20,667 bases of DNA. Source: Ophiothrix spiculata. Lineage: Eukaryota > Echinodermata > Ophiuroidea > Amphilepidida > Ophiotrichidae. A model generated the notes under the pieces. That model was not told where the DNA came from. It was given only the letters and a program-made list of their open reading frames with translations, and ran no database searches. The position numbers and the translations under genes are program-made. The DNA is taken from assembly GCA_000969725.1 (NCBI GenBank), contig JXSR01S002636.1; one strand, 5' to 3'. This document shows positions 18,543 through 20,667 of this stretch, piece after piece (positions within the stretch are counted from its first letter, which is position 1; each line of letters starts with the position of its first letter).

Positions 18543-18657
18543 AAGTGGCGGCAGAAGGTACAAATTTTAGGGGGGGTCGACTTTTTTTGAGCAAAAGTGG
18601 TCGGAGGAAAATGACGTGTCCCCCTCACCCCCCCCCCCCGGGTCCGCCGCATATGAC
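18543..18657. mobile_element. 115-bp GC-rich insertion flanked by CTTATT
   Basis: Block B1 reads CTTCAACCTTATTGCATGCA without interruption (4960-4979). Block B2 has 115 extra bases between two copies of CTTATT (18537-18542 and 18658-18663), which looks like a 6-bp target duplication. The insert is unlike its surroundings: runs of G (18570-18576) and of C (18628-18639), and GGCGGC near the left end against GCCGC near the right. No internal promoter or frame is visible. It may be a very short non-autonomous element. Confidence 0.6.
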
Positions 18658-18920
18658 CTTATTGCATGCAAGGGTATGGATATTTTGTTGTGCGTTTTAA
18701 TGGTTGTGTCAATGTCGCTCTATTGGCGCTGATTAAGCTGCGTTCTACAAATTGCATTGTTTGTAAAGGTATGTTTAATAATGTTAACATTTTAGCAGTT
18801 TTACACAAAAATATTATTTATCTACCTAGATATGTATCGGTAAGGAACTGGTTTCATACATACGCAATAATATTGCCCAAATTTAATGATTTGCTTAAAA
18901 GCAAAAGGGTATATATAGAG

Positions 18921-19160
18921 AGTTTATATCAAGCCAAATTGGTGCTTTTAATTCATTATTCCACGGGATTGCAGGAAGTTCGCTTATGGCAATGTTATTC
19001 ATGCCCAATAGAACATTTACATAGAAGCGCGTAACTTGTCAAAATAAAGAAACGTTTTAAATAGAACATCGGCTTTACATGACCTGACCGATTTTGATTT
19101 TCCCGTCTGCTAAGTCACCAGAGGTTTGATACATATGTATATTTAAACGAAGAAGACGAA
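18921..19160. repeat. Shared monomer core, copy in block C2
   Basis: Closely matches 5857-6090 with few substitutions. The TTTGATACATATGTAT run is unchanged. Confidence 0.8.
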
Positions 19161-19284
19161 GAAAAAGATAATGTTTTAAGGAGTTATTTGTGTTATTTAT
19201 GTTACTGGTTCGGAGAGCTACTGGATGCCCATGTCTATAGAATACGTGAATATTTAATGTTCGCAAGTTGAAGGTGCAAAACAA
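19075..19284 (-). pseudogene. Shortened paralog of the block C ORF
   Basis: This 69-codon frame matches the C-terminal two thirds of the 6010-6330 product almost residue for residue. One base is missing near 19273 relative to C1, so the upstream part of the frame is lost and the ATG used here is different. Substitutions relative to C1 are almost all silent in this frame. Either a short coding unit ended up truncated here or the similarity reflects recent common origin only. Confidence 0.25.
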
Positions 19285-19427
19285 ATAGCATTTTTTTTTC
19301 TATTAACTTGTTAATTCCTTTAACATTATTAACAGTGTTTTGTTTCTTTTTTGACATGATTCATACAAGTTATTTTCTTCAAGAACTTGTCGCATTTCTT
19401 ATAAGTTGAATGGGAAATACATTCATA

Positions 19428-20137
19428 GGCCTGTTCAGATTGTGAATTTACGAATGGTTAACAAATTATTTTCTCAGGGTTTGTAAAATTAGAATTTTAT
19501 AAATTGTAATTCTTTTTCAATGCGTCCACCAGTCCATATTAACAAAACATTATAGACAGAGAACTTTCGATTTTGTAAACCAATTACCAACGATCACGAT
19601 ATGTAGTGCTTAACTAACAAATAATTCATTTTTTGTAAACTTCTTAAGGTTTATAATAGAAAATGGAAGTATTATTAAGTGGTACGTTACTTCAGAACAA
19701 AGAATAATTGTAGATCTGTAAAATCGTTGACAATATCTGTAACGTAAAGATGGTTATATGTATACATATGAATTTAAGCAGTCATCAGTTGCTGGTTGAT
19801 TGGACGATAATAATACGTAAAGTCGATTTTGTAAACTGGTTGATTGAAATTAGGTATCACTATACCATATTAGTAGATACCAAAAGATTACAATGGCTTA
19901 CCTAAACTGCATGCATCACAAGTTTTATCAAGGGATGCATCTTTTTTAGCCTATTGTCACAATTTATTTAAATACCGGCCGCTGGTGTTTGCATGGCCAT
20001 CACATCATATTTGAACTTTGCCGGCATATAACAAGACTAGGGGACTAGTCAGCGTCGGATAACAAGCAATTAACAAAAACTGATGACTTTTTTTGTTTGA
20101 GATTGACGCATTCGTAAACTCATAATTTGAACAGGCC
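19428..20137. mobile_element. 710-bp TIR element with TA target duplication
   Basis: The termini are inverted over about 30 bases: GGCCTGTTCAGATTGTGAAT at the left and, read from the other strand at the right, GGCCTGTTCAAATTATGAGT. Both go on to TTACGAATG, with about three mismatches. The dinucleotide TA flanks each end (19426-19427 and 20138-20139), as expected of a Tc1/mariner-type target duplication. I see no transposase frame inside, so it is probably non-autonomous. This is the only complete copy in the window and it explains the left-end fragments in blocks B and C. Confidence 0.75.
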
Positions 20138-20139
20138 TA

Positions 20140-20667
20140 AAATATTCAATTTCTTTTGTTAACAGAATGATAACACACTGCAAATTAAATTAATATCACA
20201 GTCTCATTTCATTTATAAATATTTACTCATATCTGATCCAGACAGAAGAGAAATATTTATATTGCAGTATACTAAAGTACTACTTGCCTCAAATTTAAGC
20301 TATAGCTACGATCGAAATGTTTTCTGAAACGATAATATAATAACTTGTGTGCACTGCAGAATTATTTTATTTTTGGATTTTATTTTGATACAATAAAAAA
20401 TACAACTATTTGCTTGGTTTTAAACTCTGTCGCAAATCACAATAACCGGACGTCCACTGTCCACCAATGAGCATTGCTCATTATTATATATGTCGGTGAC
20501 AAAACGTGCTTTAAGGAATGTTGGTAAAATACTAAGTGGATACAGGACACCTAGTACCTTGATTTTCGAGCAGACATGTCCTATGGTGTTTCTAGTCTGG
20601 CAAAATGCAATACAATTGCACTGATTGTGTTAAGTTCGTATTTTAATACTGTCAGTTGGCTAAGTCT
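20140..20667. other. AT-rich right flank, nothing recognised
   Basis: No gene or repeat homology to the rest of the window. A small dyad AATGAGC-ATT-GCTCATT sits near 20466-20482, too short to interpret. Confidence 0.6.

Larger units (their letters stand above)
15759..18819. repeat. Segmental duplication block B, copy 2
   Basis: This is the diverged direct copy of 2046-5125. It differs by a contracted inverted minisatellite (15819-16065), a 261-bp TA-flanked MITE (17668-17928) and a 115-bp GC-rich insert (18543-18657). It lacks the two inverted-repeat elements that follow block B in copy 1. It therefore supplies the empty sites that date those insertions after the duplication. The open frame seen at 3064-3339 in copy 1 is interrupted here by in-frame stops and a one-base gain. 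Confidence 0.88.
18830..19520. repeat. Block C, diverged copy
   Basis: This stretch is homologous to 5779-6454 and 7341-8016, with scattered substitutions and small indels (for example about 21 extra bases near 18900). The match to block C of copy 1 stops at 6454, where copy 1 changes to SINE-like sequence. Copy 2 instead continues with sequence similar to 4617-4860 of block B. Copy 2 therefore shows the uninterrupted arrangement, and copy 1 carries a SINE or a rearrangement at that point. Confidence 0.88.

Noticed and set aside
18666-19034. 122-codon plus-strand frame with a shorter relative at 4972-5157
   Set aside because: It crosses from block B into block C, the paralog differs by many amino-acid changes and a frame change near the start, and substitutions are not biased to third positions.

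Overview
The window looks like non-coding, AT-rich DNA (about two thirds A+T by eye) from a metazoan nuclear genome. Short inverted-repeat transposons with TA target sites, tRNA-derived SINE heads, a decayed mariner and minisatellites suggest a marine invertebrate such as a bivalve mollusc. That assignment is an inference. No complete protein-coding gene, rRNA, functional tRNA, CRISPR array or bacterial-type operon can be supported.

Layout. The window is dominated by duplication. Block A (1-2045) recurs at 13714-15758 at a constant offset of 13713, with one substitution noticed. Block B (2046-5125) recurs at 15759-18819 but is clearly more diverged. Block C starts near 5779 and recurs at 18830-19520. 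In the first copy a 1562-bp segment carrying C is tandemly doubled with no difference seen (5737-7298 and 7299-8860). Between the two large copies lies single-copy DNA (8861-13713) holding a possible exon, a 22-bp minisatellite and a decayed mariner. A, B and C also share a short ancestral core at their left ends, so the region looks like an old array of roughly 2-3 kb monomers that was later duplicated as a block.

Nested insertions can be read by comparing paralogs. Only copy 1 has a 255-bp inverted-repeat element (5126-5380) and a palindrome-rich inverted-repeat element (5393-5778). Only copy 2 has a 261-bp TA-flanked MITE (17668-17928) and a 115-bp GC-rich insert (18543-18657). A 710-bp TA-flanked element (19428-20137) ends the second copy, and left-end fragments of it occur in four other places.

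Three unrelated minisatellites (2105-2717 with its shorter paralog 15819-16065, 5481-5703, 9030-9230) each contain units in both orientations, so each can fold into a hairpin or cruciform. The most gene-like signal is a pair of reading-frame-compatible candidate exons at 8621-8762 and 8868-about 9020, split by a 105-nt GT-AG intron. The first lies between the arms of a long inverted repeat and is itself duplicated at 7059-7200. There is no sign of genes working together here; the window is best read as a record of transposition, segmental duplication and inverted tandem repeats.
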